A stretch of DNA of 64,000 nucleotides from Asterias rubens (GCF_902459465.1 NC_047066.1:18913047-18977046); one strand, 5' to 3'. Numbered from the stretch's first letter, positions 24,583 to 35,838 are shown. Made by a program: numbers and translations. Notes: a model not told the origin generated them from the letters alone.

Positions 24583-24719
24583 GTAAGAGCTGTTTATGTA
24601 CAGTGTTCATGTTTGTGTTTAGACTGAGTCTTCAGAACTGACAGAAGCGAGACTTGGTTCCACAGAAGAGTGGACCTCTGGGTTCGGTTCGCAACTTGAA
24701 ACTGGGTGAGAACCAGCAG

Positions 24720-24873
24720 CCGATTTCACGAAACACTAAAAAAAACGATTAATCCTATCTCGAGTTAGGACGAGTAACCCGACCTAACTTAGGGCGGGTT
24801 CAATGCGTCCTAACGTCTTCGGATACGGAACTGAGCTCGTCTTAAGTCCTAAGAGTTTGGTGAAATCGACAGC
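24720..24873 (+). repeat. family C palindrome, diverged
   Basis: GCCGATTTCACGAAACACT at the left and AGAGTTTGGTGAAATCGACAG at the right are inverse. TCTCGAGTTAGGACGAG sits inside as in the other family C copies. Confidence 0.75.
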
Positions 24874-25276
24874 CGGTTATCAAAGGAACAGCCCAAGCTT
24901 AGTACTATGTGTTTGGACTGGGTCTTTTGAACATGTGGGTACTCAATTACCAGCCAATCTTTTTCTGCTAAGCAAAATTGTCTAGCATTGTATGTTTTTT
25001 GTTTAGTACTTATATGTACATGTATGAAGCTCTTTGGAATTTGGCCCTCTGCTTGTTTCACCCTAGAGTCCACTTTTTCGATGTACAATTGATGAAAACG
25101 GTGCCATCTCACTGTTACTTTAATATTCTTGTTGAAATTTATGTACAGATGTGATCAAATGTGTTTTGAGAGATAACCACTTGAGAAACATCTGTTTCCG
25201 GAATCACTTGGTCTTTGTAACATATTAATGTATTTCAGTGGTACTTAAATAAACTTTATGGCTCCAGACATCACAG

Positions 25277-25498
25277 GTCCGCATGGCAATGGACGCCCTG
25301 TCTAAGATGGAAGTCCGCAAGTACAAGCGTTTCTCCGAGCATCACCAGCTGCGTAAGTCATCCCACGATGAGCGTTTCGCAGACAGCCACCACCAGCTGC
25401 GCAAATCCTCTCAGGATGATCGGTGGGCCACGACGCTAAGCATAGCGTCTGAGGGAATTATCTGTGCAATCTGTCTGGAAGAATTCAGAGAAGGAGAT
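25277..25498 (+). CDS. ZNRF3/RNF43: RNF43/ZNRF3-type E3 ligase, juxtamembrane and RING start exon
   Basis: Seventy-four codons from VRMAMDALSKMEVRKYK, matching vertebrate ALEKMETRKF, to CAICLEEFREGD, the first half of the RING-H2 domain. A second in-frame acceptor 9 bases upstream (25267) would add Thr-Ser-Gln, so either AG may be used. The linker contains a duplicated motif, HHQLRKSSHDER then HHQLRKSSQDDR. The first copy includes a consensus-like GTAAGT inside the exon (25352), the second does not. The RING is split by a 5.4 kb intron between Asp and Glu (GD/EV). Confidence 0.95.
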
Positions 25499-25616
25499 GT
25501 AAGTTGTTTGTTATTTTTATGCTGGAAATAGACCCCACTTTCTGTAATTGCTAGCATCTATGGTGTCGCAGTGAGTAGAGAGCAAGCTAATCCAAAGTAA
25601 ATTTACCCGAACATGT

Positions 25617-25974
25617 TAAAGGAACACGTTGCATTGGATCGGTCAAGTTGGTCTTTGAAAAGCGTATGAAACCGTTTGTTATGAAATGCATATGGTTGGA
25701 GAGATATTTTGATACTGATCCACACAAGTATCATTCCAAATTGCACGGTTTTCCTTTTACGTCGCGAACTAACACGGTTAGACTCCACAAAATGATCGAC
25801 CGTGTTTCTTTGAGCCGTAAAAGGAACACCGTGCAATTTCGAGGCATGTTTGTTTGGATCATTATATTCTACTTTTAAATTATCTATCTATAACCATTTG
25901 CATTTTATAACAAACGGCCTCAAACACTTTTCAAAGACCAACTCGACCGATCCAAGACAACATATTCCTTTAAG
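25617..25974 (+). repeat. family F fold-back, full length
   Basis: Left end GGAACACGTTGCATTGGATC and right end GATCCAAGACAACATATTCC are inverse. Central arms around 25755-25815 pair the AACACGG and CCGTG words. It sits in the intron between the two RING exons. Confidence 0.88.
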
Positions 25975-26032
25975 TTCAAACCTTAATGCCACAAATGTAG
26001 TTCCCAATGTTTTTTTTGCAAGATGAGAGTTA

Positions 26033-26583
26033 ACCTCCATTCATAAATACCTCAAGACAGTTTCGCTATTCCTATTGGTGGAGAGCGCGTCACGTGGGTG
26101 TGTATAAACCTTTGTTTATGACCGGTAAAAAGTGTTAATTCATGGGCGTGACACGCGACCTTGCACCTGTTCTTATCAGACAATTTCTTCATTCCTATTG
26201 GTCGAGAGCAACAGCTGAAACAGTTGTGCCACATCACGCGATACGCGCGACGCGCACAGCAATCCCTTATAAGGAGTTGTTTACCCGAGGGCAGCATTTC
26301 ATAGCTGGAGGAGGGGTGTTGTGTTGAAAGAAATCAGTTAACAATTAAAATTTTTGCTTTTATTTTACTTTTTGACCAAAAAGTGATGATGTTTTTGACC
26401 GAACAGGTATTTATGAATGGGAATCAAAGTGTGTTGAATCGGTTTTCAACTAGTGGTTTAAACCCGCCGAGGCCTGGTTCTTTATAATTTACCTCGACTT
26501 CGTCTTGGTAAAATTATCAAGAACCAGGCCTCGTTGGGATTAAACCACTAGTTGAAAACCTCTTCACCACACATTGATTCCCT
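26033..26583 (+). repeat. family I element plus adjoining palindrome
   Basis: CATTCATAAATACC near 26038 is inverse to GGTATTTATGAATG near 26406. The core holds GCGTCACGTGGGTGTG, a 'CCTATTGGTGGAGAGCG' word and a second CCTATTGGTCGAGAGC. A second palindrome, 26419-26583, pairs TTTTCAACTAGTGGTTTAA with its inverse. The inverted copy is at 29553-30030. Confidence 0.88.
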
Positions 26584-26865
26584 TATTTTAAGAAACATTT
26601 CACTTCAAAGTAATGTGGTTATGTTTATAAAAGACACCAGTTTTTATGGCCTAAAATATAAATCTGAAAAGCGTTACTGTCTCCGATTGTGTTTTTCAGT
26701 CACGGACTATTTTCCTGCAAGGGGTCTGCTAAGGATTTTGTCTGCGGCGATATATTATATTATATATCAAATAATAAACCAGAAGGGAAACTGACTGGGT
26801 ACATTTTTAAAGATTTTGGGTTGAACAAAGAAAAATTGACTAGAGCGGAATTTGAACCAACGACA

Positions 26866-27010
26866 TATATATATATATATTTTTTTTATTTTATTTTTTT
26901 ATTTTTTCTCTTTTTTATTTTTTGTTTTTCTCTGTTGACTTTGTACAGCGCATTGGGACTCTGTGTGTATTGCGCTTTATTAGAACGGTATATTATTATT
27001 ATTATTATTA
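26866..27010 (+). mobile_element. LINE/SINE 3'-end remnant with microsatellites
   Basis: An (AT)n run at 26866-26880 and a long T-rich tract are followed by TTGTACAGCGCATTGGGAC, ATTGCGCTTTATTAGAACGG and an (ATT)n tail at 26991-27010. The GCGC...TATA...(ATT)n order is the usual 3' end of CR1/L2-type elements and their SINEs. Confidence 0.6.
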
Positions 27011-27404
27011 AAAATGCAACCATGAAATTTGCACAGGTTGGTTTTATTGTATACATTATAGGATTAAAACAATCAACTTTGCCTTTAAAGAAAAAATGAT
27101 TTGTTGCCAAGCAAAGTAGCAGATGTACGAACAGCCACTAACCTACATATACTTTTCAAAACACTGTTCAAATTTACAGTCTAGTTGTGTTTGATCGAAT
27201 TTCTTCATTTTGTGGTTCATTGCCCTCAAAATGGGTAAGAGTTGAGGGTGACATCAAGTCACCTCTTTCCACTGATGGGAAAAGCAGATGATTTCAGTGT
27301 CTCATTTTGATATATGTTGATAGAGTCAAAAGTATCATTATGCAGTCATTAAAGATACATGTATACTGCCCTGTTTTAATCCAGAATTTATTGCAAGTCT
27401 GGAA

Positions 27405-27890
27405 TTAAATGGACGCCACGAAGGCCTTGGCCTCTGTTGCCCTGGTCTTGGCCTTGGTGCCCCTTCAAAGGTTTTTCATAGACCTTAAAAGGGACACGTT
27501 GCCTTGGATCGGGCGAGCTGGTCTATGAAAAGCATTTGTAACCGTTTGTTATAAAATGCATGGTTAGAAAGATGTTTCTGTGCGAACTAACATGGTCAGC
27601 CATTTTGTGGAGTCAAAAATTTGACTCCACAAAAAATGGCGTGCAGTGATAAGTTCATGACGTAAAAGGAAAACCGTACAATTTTGAGACATATTTGTGT
27701 GGATCATTATATTCTACTGACATATTTCTAACCATATTGCATTTTATAACAAACAGCTACAAGCAATTTTACTAGACCAACTCGCCCGATCCGAGACAAC
27801 GTGTCCCTATAAGATTTTCCAATGGAAGTGCCCTTCGCAAAATGAAAATGGCCTTGCCCCCTAAAAGATGGAATTCCAGGCCTGTGATTG
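27405..27890 (+). repeat. family L repeat interrupted by a family F element
   Basis: Family L words (CCTTGGTGCCCCTTC to ATAGACCTTAAAA) stop at about 27483. A complete family F element runs 27484-27812 (GGGACACGTTGCCTTGGATC to GATCCGAGACAACGTGTCCC). Family L resumes with GATTTTCCAATGGAAGTGCC. The order shows F inserted after L. Confidence 0.85.
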
Positions 27891-28350
27891 TACTTTCAAA
27901 TTATTTATTTATTTATTTATTAGGGGTTTCGGCCTTTGTTTTCGTCCAGATTTTTAGTTTATTTTTCATTATTATTGTTATACTTCCAACCGAACGAGTC
28001 TCTATGCTATGAATTTTGTAATGTTCGATCTCAGAATTGCTACATTGGCAAAAAAGACCAGAATCAGAACAAGAAAAAATCTATGTGAATTTTAATTTTC
28101 ATTTGTTTTTGGGTAAACACTATTACACTTCGGTATGCCTACGCAATACAAATGAACAATATTTTACCCAACTTGAAGTCAACATTTCAACATAATTTGT
28201 TTTTTTCTCAAGATAATATTACACACAGTGAGGATTTATTATTCAATTGAAAAATGCAAGACCTCCGGACTTGTCCAGTCATGAGTTTACTGGCCTGACA
28301 CTAATGCTACTGGCCCTCGGGCCCGTAGTCCAGTTTAAAATTCAAGTTCT

Positions 28351-28593
28351 GGGCCCAATTTCATAGAGCTGCTAGGCACAAACATTTGCTTAGCATGAAA
28401 TTTCTTCATTGATAAAAACAGGATTACCAACCAAATTTCCACTTGATTTCCAGGATATAAGCAAACAACAGCTGAATACCAGTAACAAGCAGTATACAAT
28501 AAATGGAAATTCGGTTGGTAATCCTGTTTTCATCAAGGAAGAAATTTCATGCCAAGCAAATTTGTGTGCTTAGCAGCTCTATGAAATTGGGCT
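28351..28593 (+). repeat. family D fold-back
   Basis: GGGCCCAATTTCATAGAGC and GCTCTATGAAATTGGGC termini, with inner ATTACCAACCAAATTTCC stem as at 15979. Length 243 bp, the same as that copy. Confidence 0.92.
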
Positions 28594-29552
28594 CTGATAT
28601 TTTCAGAGTCATTACCTATGTTTGACCTTATAACTCTAAGAAAGTGGAATTCATGAGAGTTTTGTGTAAGTAGGTGTATGAAGCCAAAGAAAAGGGGATT
28701 GTGTAAGGAGTCCAGATTGTTTTAGACCAGTCGTAAATCTCCAACACTCAACATGTGTATGGCTGCTTCCTATGATGAATTTTGTCATTTCAATGTCAAA
28801 CCAAACATTAAAAAAAATCTGAAATTGCCTGAGGAGCAAAGGAATATCGTTCTGTTTTCAGATAAATAAAACGTGAAATACAAGTACTTGTCTTGAAAAA
28901 TATGTTCAGAAAGAAAAGACTTGACAGTAGTGGTAATTTTTGTTAATAGTTTTCTCAGGTTTTTGTGCATACTGTTGAGCAGACTTATGTTCATTGCACA
29001 GGTCAGCTTTGGTAGCCAATTTATTTAATATTGAAAGAGTTGCCCCAAGCTATGTTTAGTTTGAGTCCGGACGGCTGAAGTTTGGTTCAACATGAAATAT
29101 AATCATCATGATATATAATCATAATTTTCCCCCAAAATCATCTTTCGTCTACAAATAAGGCTTTTTATTCCTTATTTGATTTTTATCTGTGTGATTTTCT
29201 TGCTTCTTGTTTCGCTTCTTTCTTTCCTGGGGTTGTGTGAGACAGAGATGGTTAAATGAGATAGTGGCATATGCTGACCAATGGCCAGTAGCTATGATCA
29301 GCAGTGCGGACAGCCTTATCTGTTTTAGGGGACAAGACTATAATTTGGTTTGGATGCCTCGCGGCCTCATATCTTTCACCGGTGAACCGCTGTCCATCCG
29401 TATTTTTTTACCACAGGGTATCAGGCATAATTTTGCAAAGTTTTTTTTTAGTAAAAAAATATCAAGTAATGAACCACAAGGGAAACTGACTTGGTAGCAT
29501 ACATGTAGCTAAGCTGGATAGCTCAGTTGGCACTGGTACGCGAGAGGAAGTC
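28594..29552. other. gene-free intron stretch
   Basis: No exon. A segment at about 29200-29340 resembles 18640-18780 in translation. A tRNA-like fragment CTGGATAGCTCAGTTGGCAC lies at 29514-29533, too short to be a gene. Confidence 0.45.
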
Positions 29553-30030
29553 GAGGTTATTATAAAGAACCAGGCCTCGGCGGGTTTAAACCACTAGTTG
29601 AAAACCGATTCAACACACTTTGATTCCCATTCATAAATACCTTTTCGGTCAAAAACATCATCACTTTTTGGTCAAAAGGTAAAATAAATGCAAAAATTAT
29701 AATTATAAAATAATTTCTTTCAACACAACACCCCTCCAGCTATGAAATGGTAAAGCCCTCCGCCGCCCTCGGGTAAACAACTCCTTATACATGTAAGGGA
29801 ATGCTGTGCGCGTCGCGCGTATCGCATAATGTGGCACAACTGTTTCAGCCATTGCTCTCGACCAACAGGAATGAAGAAACTGTCTTATAAGAACAGGTGC
29901 AAGGTCGCGTCTCACGTCCATGAATTAACACTTTTTACCGGTCATAAACAAAGGTTTATACACACCCACGTGACGCGCTCTCCACCAATAGGAATAGCGA
30001 AGTCTATGGTATTTATGAATGTTTATTAAT
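29553..30030 (-). repeat. family I element, inverted copy
   Basis: It is the reverse complement of 26033-26500 with scattered changes: GGTTTAAACCACTAGTTG, CATTCATAAATACC, TGTGGCACAACTGTTTCAGC and ATAGGAATAGCG match in order. The two copies are 3 kb apart in one intron and could pair in the pre-mRNA. Confidence 0.9.
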
Positions 30031-30900
30031 CAGTTTGCTCGGATCAAGGCCTTTGTTTATGGATTCTACATCTAACCATTCCTTTATTTGAACGGGGTCA
30101 CAGGCCTTTTACTTTCACATGGAGATTTCCTCCTAGCATGGTCCTTGTATTGGTAGCCCCTAGGAATTTTCCACTCAGACATGCCCTTAAACAAGGTAAA
30201 ACTACTTTGCCCTAGAACTAAAAAATGAAGTACAGTTCCCGAGACCTTGGGTTTTAGCCTGAAATGATGAGTTAGTTACTGAACGTACTTGAGAGACAGA
30301 TCCAGTGTTACCTGAAGTACTTGCAATGCACCAGGCCTTAAATTTTTTTTTTTTTTTTTTGGGGGGGGGGGAAACACTGGCCTTCGGCCTGCGGTCCAGT
30401 GTAAAATTTAAGCCTGTTAAGCAAAACTCTCTGCTGTAATGTTGTGCATGTAAGTTATACTTAAAAGTAAAGTATGCCTTTGGTTTTTTGAACCGTTTGA
30501 TTGTTTTAATCCCATATTAATATGGATACATGTATATACTTTAAAACTAACTCATGAAAATTTCCACTCAAAAGGTTGTTGCCTTTTTGAGGGATCGCCG
30601 AAAACCTGGAGCAGAAAAATTATCTGAAGTTGGAATACACAGTCTGAGAAATGATTCTGACAGAAAGGTTTCTCAAATACAAATTTCAGGGATATCCTCT
30701 TCTATAACCACATTAATTACTTCTAACTAAGTAAAATGATTCTCAAAGTGCTTTATACTATCGAAAGCTACTGTACCTTCAACCAAATTTGTTGTTGCCA
30801 TTAACTTTAGGAGTGTATTACCAAGCCATGAAAAAGGCAACAAAAATTGCCATGATGAACTTGGATCCTGCATTCCTTTCAAGTTGTTTCAAATGTTTGA

Positions 30901-31035
<135 letters not shown>

Positions 31036-31215
31036 TGATTGTGATCAATGTGTTTTAAGATATCTGTGTCTCTTTTAGGCAGAGACTCTTCTTAGATTTA
31101 GGCTTATCAAAAGTGAATTAAGCAAATTTTTAGTACAAGTTAACATGCTCAAAATGTATAATAAGCGAGTACCAAAGTGTAACTGTATTTTTAGTGATTC
31201 TTATAATTTGTTTTT

Positions 31216-31403
31216 TTTTACCCATACATGTACACCAATGTGTACCGATGTGTATTTTAGGTATTGTATACTTTACTGAGTTGTGTAAAAAAAATCCACA
31301 GGCAAATCACTCGGGTGGCCTTTTGCCTGTGGATTTGTTTCACAGAAGTCTGGAAAGTACTGAGTATACAGTGCTATACACATCAGTGTAGGGCTAAAAA
31401 CCA
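31216..31403. mobile_element. SINE-S2-derived palindrome
   Basis: AAATCCACAGGC and GCCTGTGGATTT (31289-31337) are inverse, and each flank carries S2 tail words (TTTACCCATACATG, ACACATCAGTGTAGGGC). Two SINE tails seem joined head to head. Confidence 0.6.
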
Positions 31404-31485
31404 AATTGTACTCTTCAACTCTGATGCAACAATCTATTGATGATTCTTCTAGAGCAAAACAATAGGAATTGGATTTTGTAGAACA

Positions 31486-31794
31486 TTAAATGAACATGTT
31501 GCCTTGGAACGTTCGAGTTGGTCTTTGAAAAGCGTTTGAAACCATTTGTTATAAAATGTATATGGTTAGACCGAAGAAACACGGTCGGCCGTTTTATGGA
31601 GTCAAAATTTTTACTTCTTAAAATGGCTGACCGTGTTAGTGCATGATGTAAAAAGAAAACTGTGCAATTTCGAGTGATACTTGTGTGGATCATTATATTC
31701 TACTTATATTCTACTTTTAATGATGCATTTCATAACAAACGGTTTCAAACGCTTTTCAACAACTCGTCCGATCCAAGGTAACATGTTCCTTTAA
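31486..31794 (+). repeat. family F fold-back, TTAA-flanked
   Basis: TTAA at 31486 and TTTAA at the right edge; TGAACATGTTGCCTTGG and CCAAGGTAACATGTTCC are inverse. It ends only about 55 bp before the splice acceptor of the large E3-ligase exon. Confidence 0.88.
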
Positions 31795-31849
31795 TTTGAG
31801 AATGATATTGAATTGCTTAAAACCAAATTTGGACTGTTACCTCCCTTAG

Positions 31850-33355
31850 GTATCGGACCTGAACCTACACCACGCCCATCTCAGCCTCGGACATCGTTAA
31901 CAGTGCCCCCAACCAATCCCCCAGCCCAGCCATTAAGAGTCAGCCTTCCAGGGTCACCCGCATCGCCGGAATTCCTCCCAGAAAGTTGGTCGTTCCCGCC
32001 AACAACTTACAGTATTCCCTACACGGGGATGAGAACGCATTCTTTTGGAATACAAGGCTGCCGAAGGGGACACCACTGTAAACGACATTCAAATCATTAT
32101 CATCGAAACTCGGTGGACCATCCTCGGGTTGGTACTTTACATCTAGAATGTCCGGAGCCACGAGAGACGAGACATGCGACTTGTAACTCAAGAAAAGAAG
32201 CCAGTGGACATAGTGTTATTATGATTCAGCAAGGATGTGAAAAATGTAGGAATATTTGTTCGCACTGTCAGCGACAGATGACTGGGAATACATCTCGGTC
32301 GCGTAGCCGGAGGGAAGAAAGCAGGCACCTAGGTCTGACGTCCTTTGAGAATCATTATATTGTGAACTTATCACCAGTCCAAAGCAGGGAGGCTGGGGAC
32401 TATCATGACCTCTGCAACATGAGATACCCAGGGAAAATACTCGCACATGACCCAAGACATTACTGTGGCCAGATCGTGCCTGTCCGCGTGCATGTAGAGA
32501 ATTTGCCGCCACTTTCATCACCGACTTGCAATTCAAAAGAACTCAGGGAGAATTCATCGGGGAGCAGTTTGAGCCTTTCTGCTTTCCACGCTGACTGTGA
32601 ATGCAGCGATAGCACGGTGAGCAGCCATGGTAACTTTGACAGCAATCAGAGTGTCTACGGTAGTTCCTCTACTTTCCGCAGCGATCCAAGCACATCTGAC
32701 CCGAGCGCTTATGCAAAACCCGGCCACGTTGAGCAGTGTTTTGATTTGCCAGAAGCAACCCAGCTCACGCCGACCTGTGTCCACCGTATGAAACAAGAAA
32801 TCGGGCCTGTGAGCACGTCAGACAATGACGAGGCAAAAAACAGCAGTGACACCACCACCAGCACAGCAAGTAACTTCTCTATGCAGGTTAACGTCAGCCA
32901 GAAATCTACTTTACCTCCAAATACTAGTGCAACCAGACAATCAAGTACTCGCCAGCATTCAAAGTCTTCAAATAGAACTTCCAACACTGCCAAATGTTCG
33001 CATCCACATCCCCATCAAAAGGTGCACCAACCAAATAGAACTAAAGAATCCAAGAAAGCTATTGCCACCAAGACCAAGCCAACATGGCCGCCTTCACAGC
33101 CCGCTAAAAAGAAATCACCATGTCCATGTTGCTCAGGGAAAATCGTATGGGAGAGTTGTGTCCCAGAAAACCATCAGAAGAAATCAGAAAGGTCATCAAG
33201 GTCACCGGAGAGGTCAAGATCACCAGAAAGGTCACGGTCACCAGAGAGGGGTTCAAGACATAGTAGGAAACAGGGTCGAGGGTCATTACGAGAGATGTAC
33301 AGAGGTCATTTAAGGTTACCACTTCAATCACTTGCAGCTCTCAAGAATGGACAAG
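31850..33355 (+). CDS. ZNRF3/RNF43: RNF43/ZNRF3-type E3 ligase, large cytoplasmic-tail exon
   Basis: Acceptor CCCTTAG, donor GTACGT; the frame joins through a split Gly codon. About 502 codons of low-complexity Ser/Pro/His-rich tail. One block is strongly conserved: CECSDSTVSSHGNFDSNQ, then SVYGSSSTFRSDPSTSDPSAY, aligning with the vertebrate ZNRF3 block CSSSDSVVDCTEVSNQ and VYGSCSTFRSSLSSDYDPF. This part of the vertebrate tail has been linked to Dishevelled binding and serine phosphorylation. Near the end, PCPCCSGK resembles the vertebrate CACCCE cysteine patch. After it comes a short arginine/serine repeat, (RSRSPE) several times (33187-33255), which I do not recall from vertebrates. As in the vertebrate genes, most of the tail sits in one long exon. 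Confidence 0.93.
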
Positions 33356-33612
33356 GTACGTTATGTGATTCGGTATAATTATAAAAACACATACCCAGCC
33401 CCTCAAACTGTTCTTTCTGATCTGCAAGCAGGGTTTTTAAAAAATAAATAAAATGAAGTATCCGCTGTTGATCCATCTTCAAAATTGTTTACAAAATCTA
33501 AGTATGTACACGTAGCACCCAAGTAGATCCTTGTGATTATGTTTGAGGGTTTTAGGTCATGTGGTATTCATTAATCAAACCACTATAAGGCCTACATCCC
33601 AAGAAATTTAAA

Positions 33613-34021
33613 TTTAATAATAATATCGAAGTCTTATATAGCGCACGTATCTACCAAACAAGGTACTCGAGGCGCTGAGTATATACATACTTTCAGAAAG
33701 ATAGGTCATTGCAGTGATGAATTCTAAGACCAAATTATTTAGCACCTTCTAAGTGTTTACAAGGTGCTAGGGTGCATACAGCAGCCACAGCCAAGAACAC
33801 CGGGGCGAACCCCTTCTCTTTTCGACAAATGCACTGGGTTCTTTTACATGCGTTACACAACACATGGGACCAACGGCTTTACGTCCCATCCGAAGGACGA
33901 AGCAAAGGTTAGGTGTCTTGCTTTAGGACCGTGTGTCATGGCTGGCGATTCGAACCCACACTCTGCTGATCAGAAACACCAGAGTTTGAATTCGGTGCTC
34001 TTAACCACTCGGCCACGACAC
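33613..34021 (-). mobile_element. SINE-S1, most complete copy, with LINE-type 3' tail
   Basis: Minus strand: head GTGTCGTGGCCGAGTGGTTAA, B box GTGGGTTCGAATCGCC, body with GGTTCTTGGCTGTGGCTGC, then a tail containing GCGCTATATAAGACTTCG and ATTATTATTAAA. The tail is of the kind shared with CR1/L2 LINEs, suggesting LINE-assisted mobilisation. It lies in the last intron of the E3 ligase. Confidence 0.85.
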
Positions 34022-34201
34022 TTCCACATTTGAGAAGCATACTGACTCTCAGATTGTGTATTCCTCTGTAGATTATTCTTCCCACATAGATATAACCAGA
34101 TTTTGGGCAATACCTCAAACGTGCTACCACTTAGTGTTATTGTAAATGTGTAGGATTGAAACGAGAGGATTCCAATTTCCAAACGTACATGTATACAATC
34201 T

Positions 34202-34765
34202 TTAATGGCAGTGGACACTATTGGTAATTACTCAAAATATTTATTAGCATAAAACCTTATTTGGTAACGAGTAATGGGGAGAGGTTGATAGTATAAAACA
34301 TTGTGAGAAACAGCTCCCTCTGAAGTGGAGTAGTTTTCGAGGAAGATGTAATTTTCCACGAGTTTGATTTCGAGACCTCAGATTTATAATTTGAGGTCTC
34401 GAAATCAAGCATCTGAACGCACACAACTTTATGTGACAAGGGTGTTTTTTCTTTCAATAAGTATCTCGCAACTTCGACGACCAATTCAGTTCAAATTTTC
34501 ACAGGTGTGTTATTTTATGCATATATGTTGAGATACACCAAGTGAGAAGACTGGTCTTTGACAATTACCAATAGTGTCTAGGGGTGGATTTCACAAAGGT
34601 AGTCCTAACTTAGGACTAGTCCTAGGCAATGCTAAGAGATAGGACCAGTCCTAAGTTAGGATGAGTTACTGGTCCTAACTTAGGACCAGTCCTATCTCTT
34701 AGCATTGCTTAGGACTAGTCCTAAGTTAGGACTACCTTTGTGAAATCGACCCCAGAGTCTTTAAT
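34202..34765 (+). repeat. family A element carrying a nested family C palindrome
   Basis: Family A runs from TTAATGGCAGTGGACAC to CAATAGTGTCTA, where its right terminus is broken. A 173-bp family C element fills 34581-34753 (GGGGTGGATTTCACAAAGG and CCTTTGTGAAATCGACCCC, an almost perfect palindrome throughout). The rest of the family A tip, AGTCTTTAAT, follows. Confidence 0.9.
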
Positions 34766-34842
34766 TGAATTTTTTTTCACACTTACTTATGAATGTACTT
34801 TGTATAATTTTTTTGTGGGTTTCTTTCTTGTTTTACTTCCAG

Positions 34843-34904
34843 GAGCAGTTGTGACAATCCCAGTTCATCACGGCAACCAGCAAGTCCTTGAAGAAATTGT
34901 ATAG
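34843..34904 (+). CDS. ZNRF3/RNF43: RNF43/ZNRF3-type E3 ligase, C-terminal exon with stop
   Basis: Acceptor ACTTCCAG; two bases complete the Gly codon split by the 1.5 kb intron. It encodes GAVVTIPVHHGNQQVLEEIV and then TAG. The frame bookkeeping across all six exons is consistent (48 + 38 + 74 codons, then 557 including the stop), giving about 716 residues without the missing N-terminus, against roughly 780-940 for vertebrate relatives. I do not recognise the C-terminal peptide in vertebrates. No convincing nearby polyadenylation site: AATAAA at 36498 and 41856 are possibilities only. Confidence 0.85.
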
Positions 34905-35045
34905 CACAAGTACCGAATATATTTAAAAGTGACTGACCATCATTGTTTTGTGAAAGAGTAAATTAATTCCTCACCTGTACTGTACACTGAACTCACACCA
35001 CACACAAAACCAGGGGAAATGTTGATAAATTTGTTTGTCACATTT

Positions 35046-35263
35046 TTAATGCACTGGACACTATTGCTCAAAATAATTGTTAGCATAGAAACTTACTTGG
35101 TAAAGAAAAAATGGAGAGCTGGTACCCATTTACCCCTGGGTGGAGAGAAGCAATTATAGTAAAGTGTCTTGCTCAGGGACACAAGTGTCACGACCGGGAT
35201 TCAAACCCACACTCTGCTGAACAGAAACACCAGAGCTTGAGTTCTGCTAGGCCACGACACCCA
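35046..35263. mobile_element. family A left fragment followed by reversed SINE-S1 fragment
   Basis: 35046-35106 is the first 60 bp of family A (GCACTGGACACTATTGCTC to ACTTACTTGGTAAAG). From 35121 a minus-strand SINE-S1 follows: GTGTCGTGGCCTAGCAGAAC, GTGGGTTTGAATCCCGGTC B box. No target duplication can be told. Confidence 0.7.
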
Positions 35264-35838
35264 CTAAATGAGATAAATGAGAACCGAGATTCGGGACTTC
35301 AGAAAGTACACTTTATTAGCAGCAGAACCTCTTTATAACGAGGGTTGACTGTACACATTTATCAATCCTATCTTTATAGTTCAAAGCATTATTGTTCAAC
35401 TTTGTAGCTTTGTTAAAGTCTTCATTTCACCTGGTGTGCCATGAAGCAAATTGGAACCAAGAAGAGAAAACTTGATGTGGAGTTTACTTCTGGTAACAAC
35501 TAACAACATTATTCTGCAGTTTTTGTAAAAAAAATTACACACAAATTTCTGTTGTCTTCCAGACATTGACAAATCTGATGCAAAACAAACCGTGCTTTTC
35601 ATCAACAAGAAGTGATATTTTTGGGAATTTGTGTTTTACTACTTTTTTTTATAAAAGTAACTTCAACTTGAGGTATGCATTTGTTGTCGTTTTAAAAAGT
35701 CCTTCTCATTTGAATAACGTTGTGGTACGAAACATCCTTAGAAATTGTTTCATTCAACAAAACATCAGAAGACACACAGACACCCCTATGAACAACAGTA
35801 TTCTTTTTTATTTTAAACATTCAAGTGTTCCAGAAGCT

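Noticed and set aside
30340..30370. T20 followed by G10
   Set aside because: Homopolymer run, possibly a sequencing or assembly artefact; nothing to annotate.
33187..33320. Cluster of AGGTCA nuclear-receptor half-sites
   Set aside because: They arise from the RSRSPE coding repeat; no independent sign of a regulatory role.
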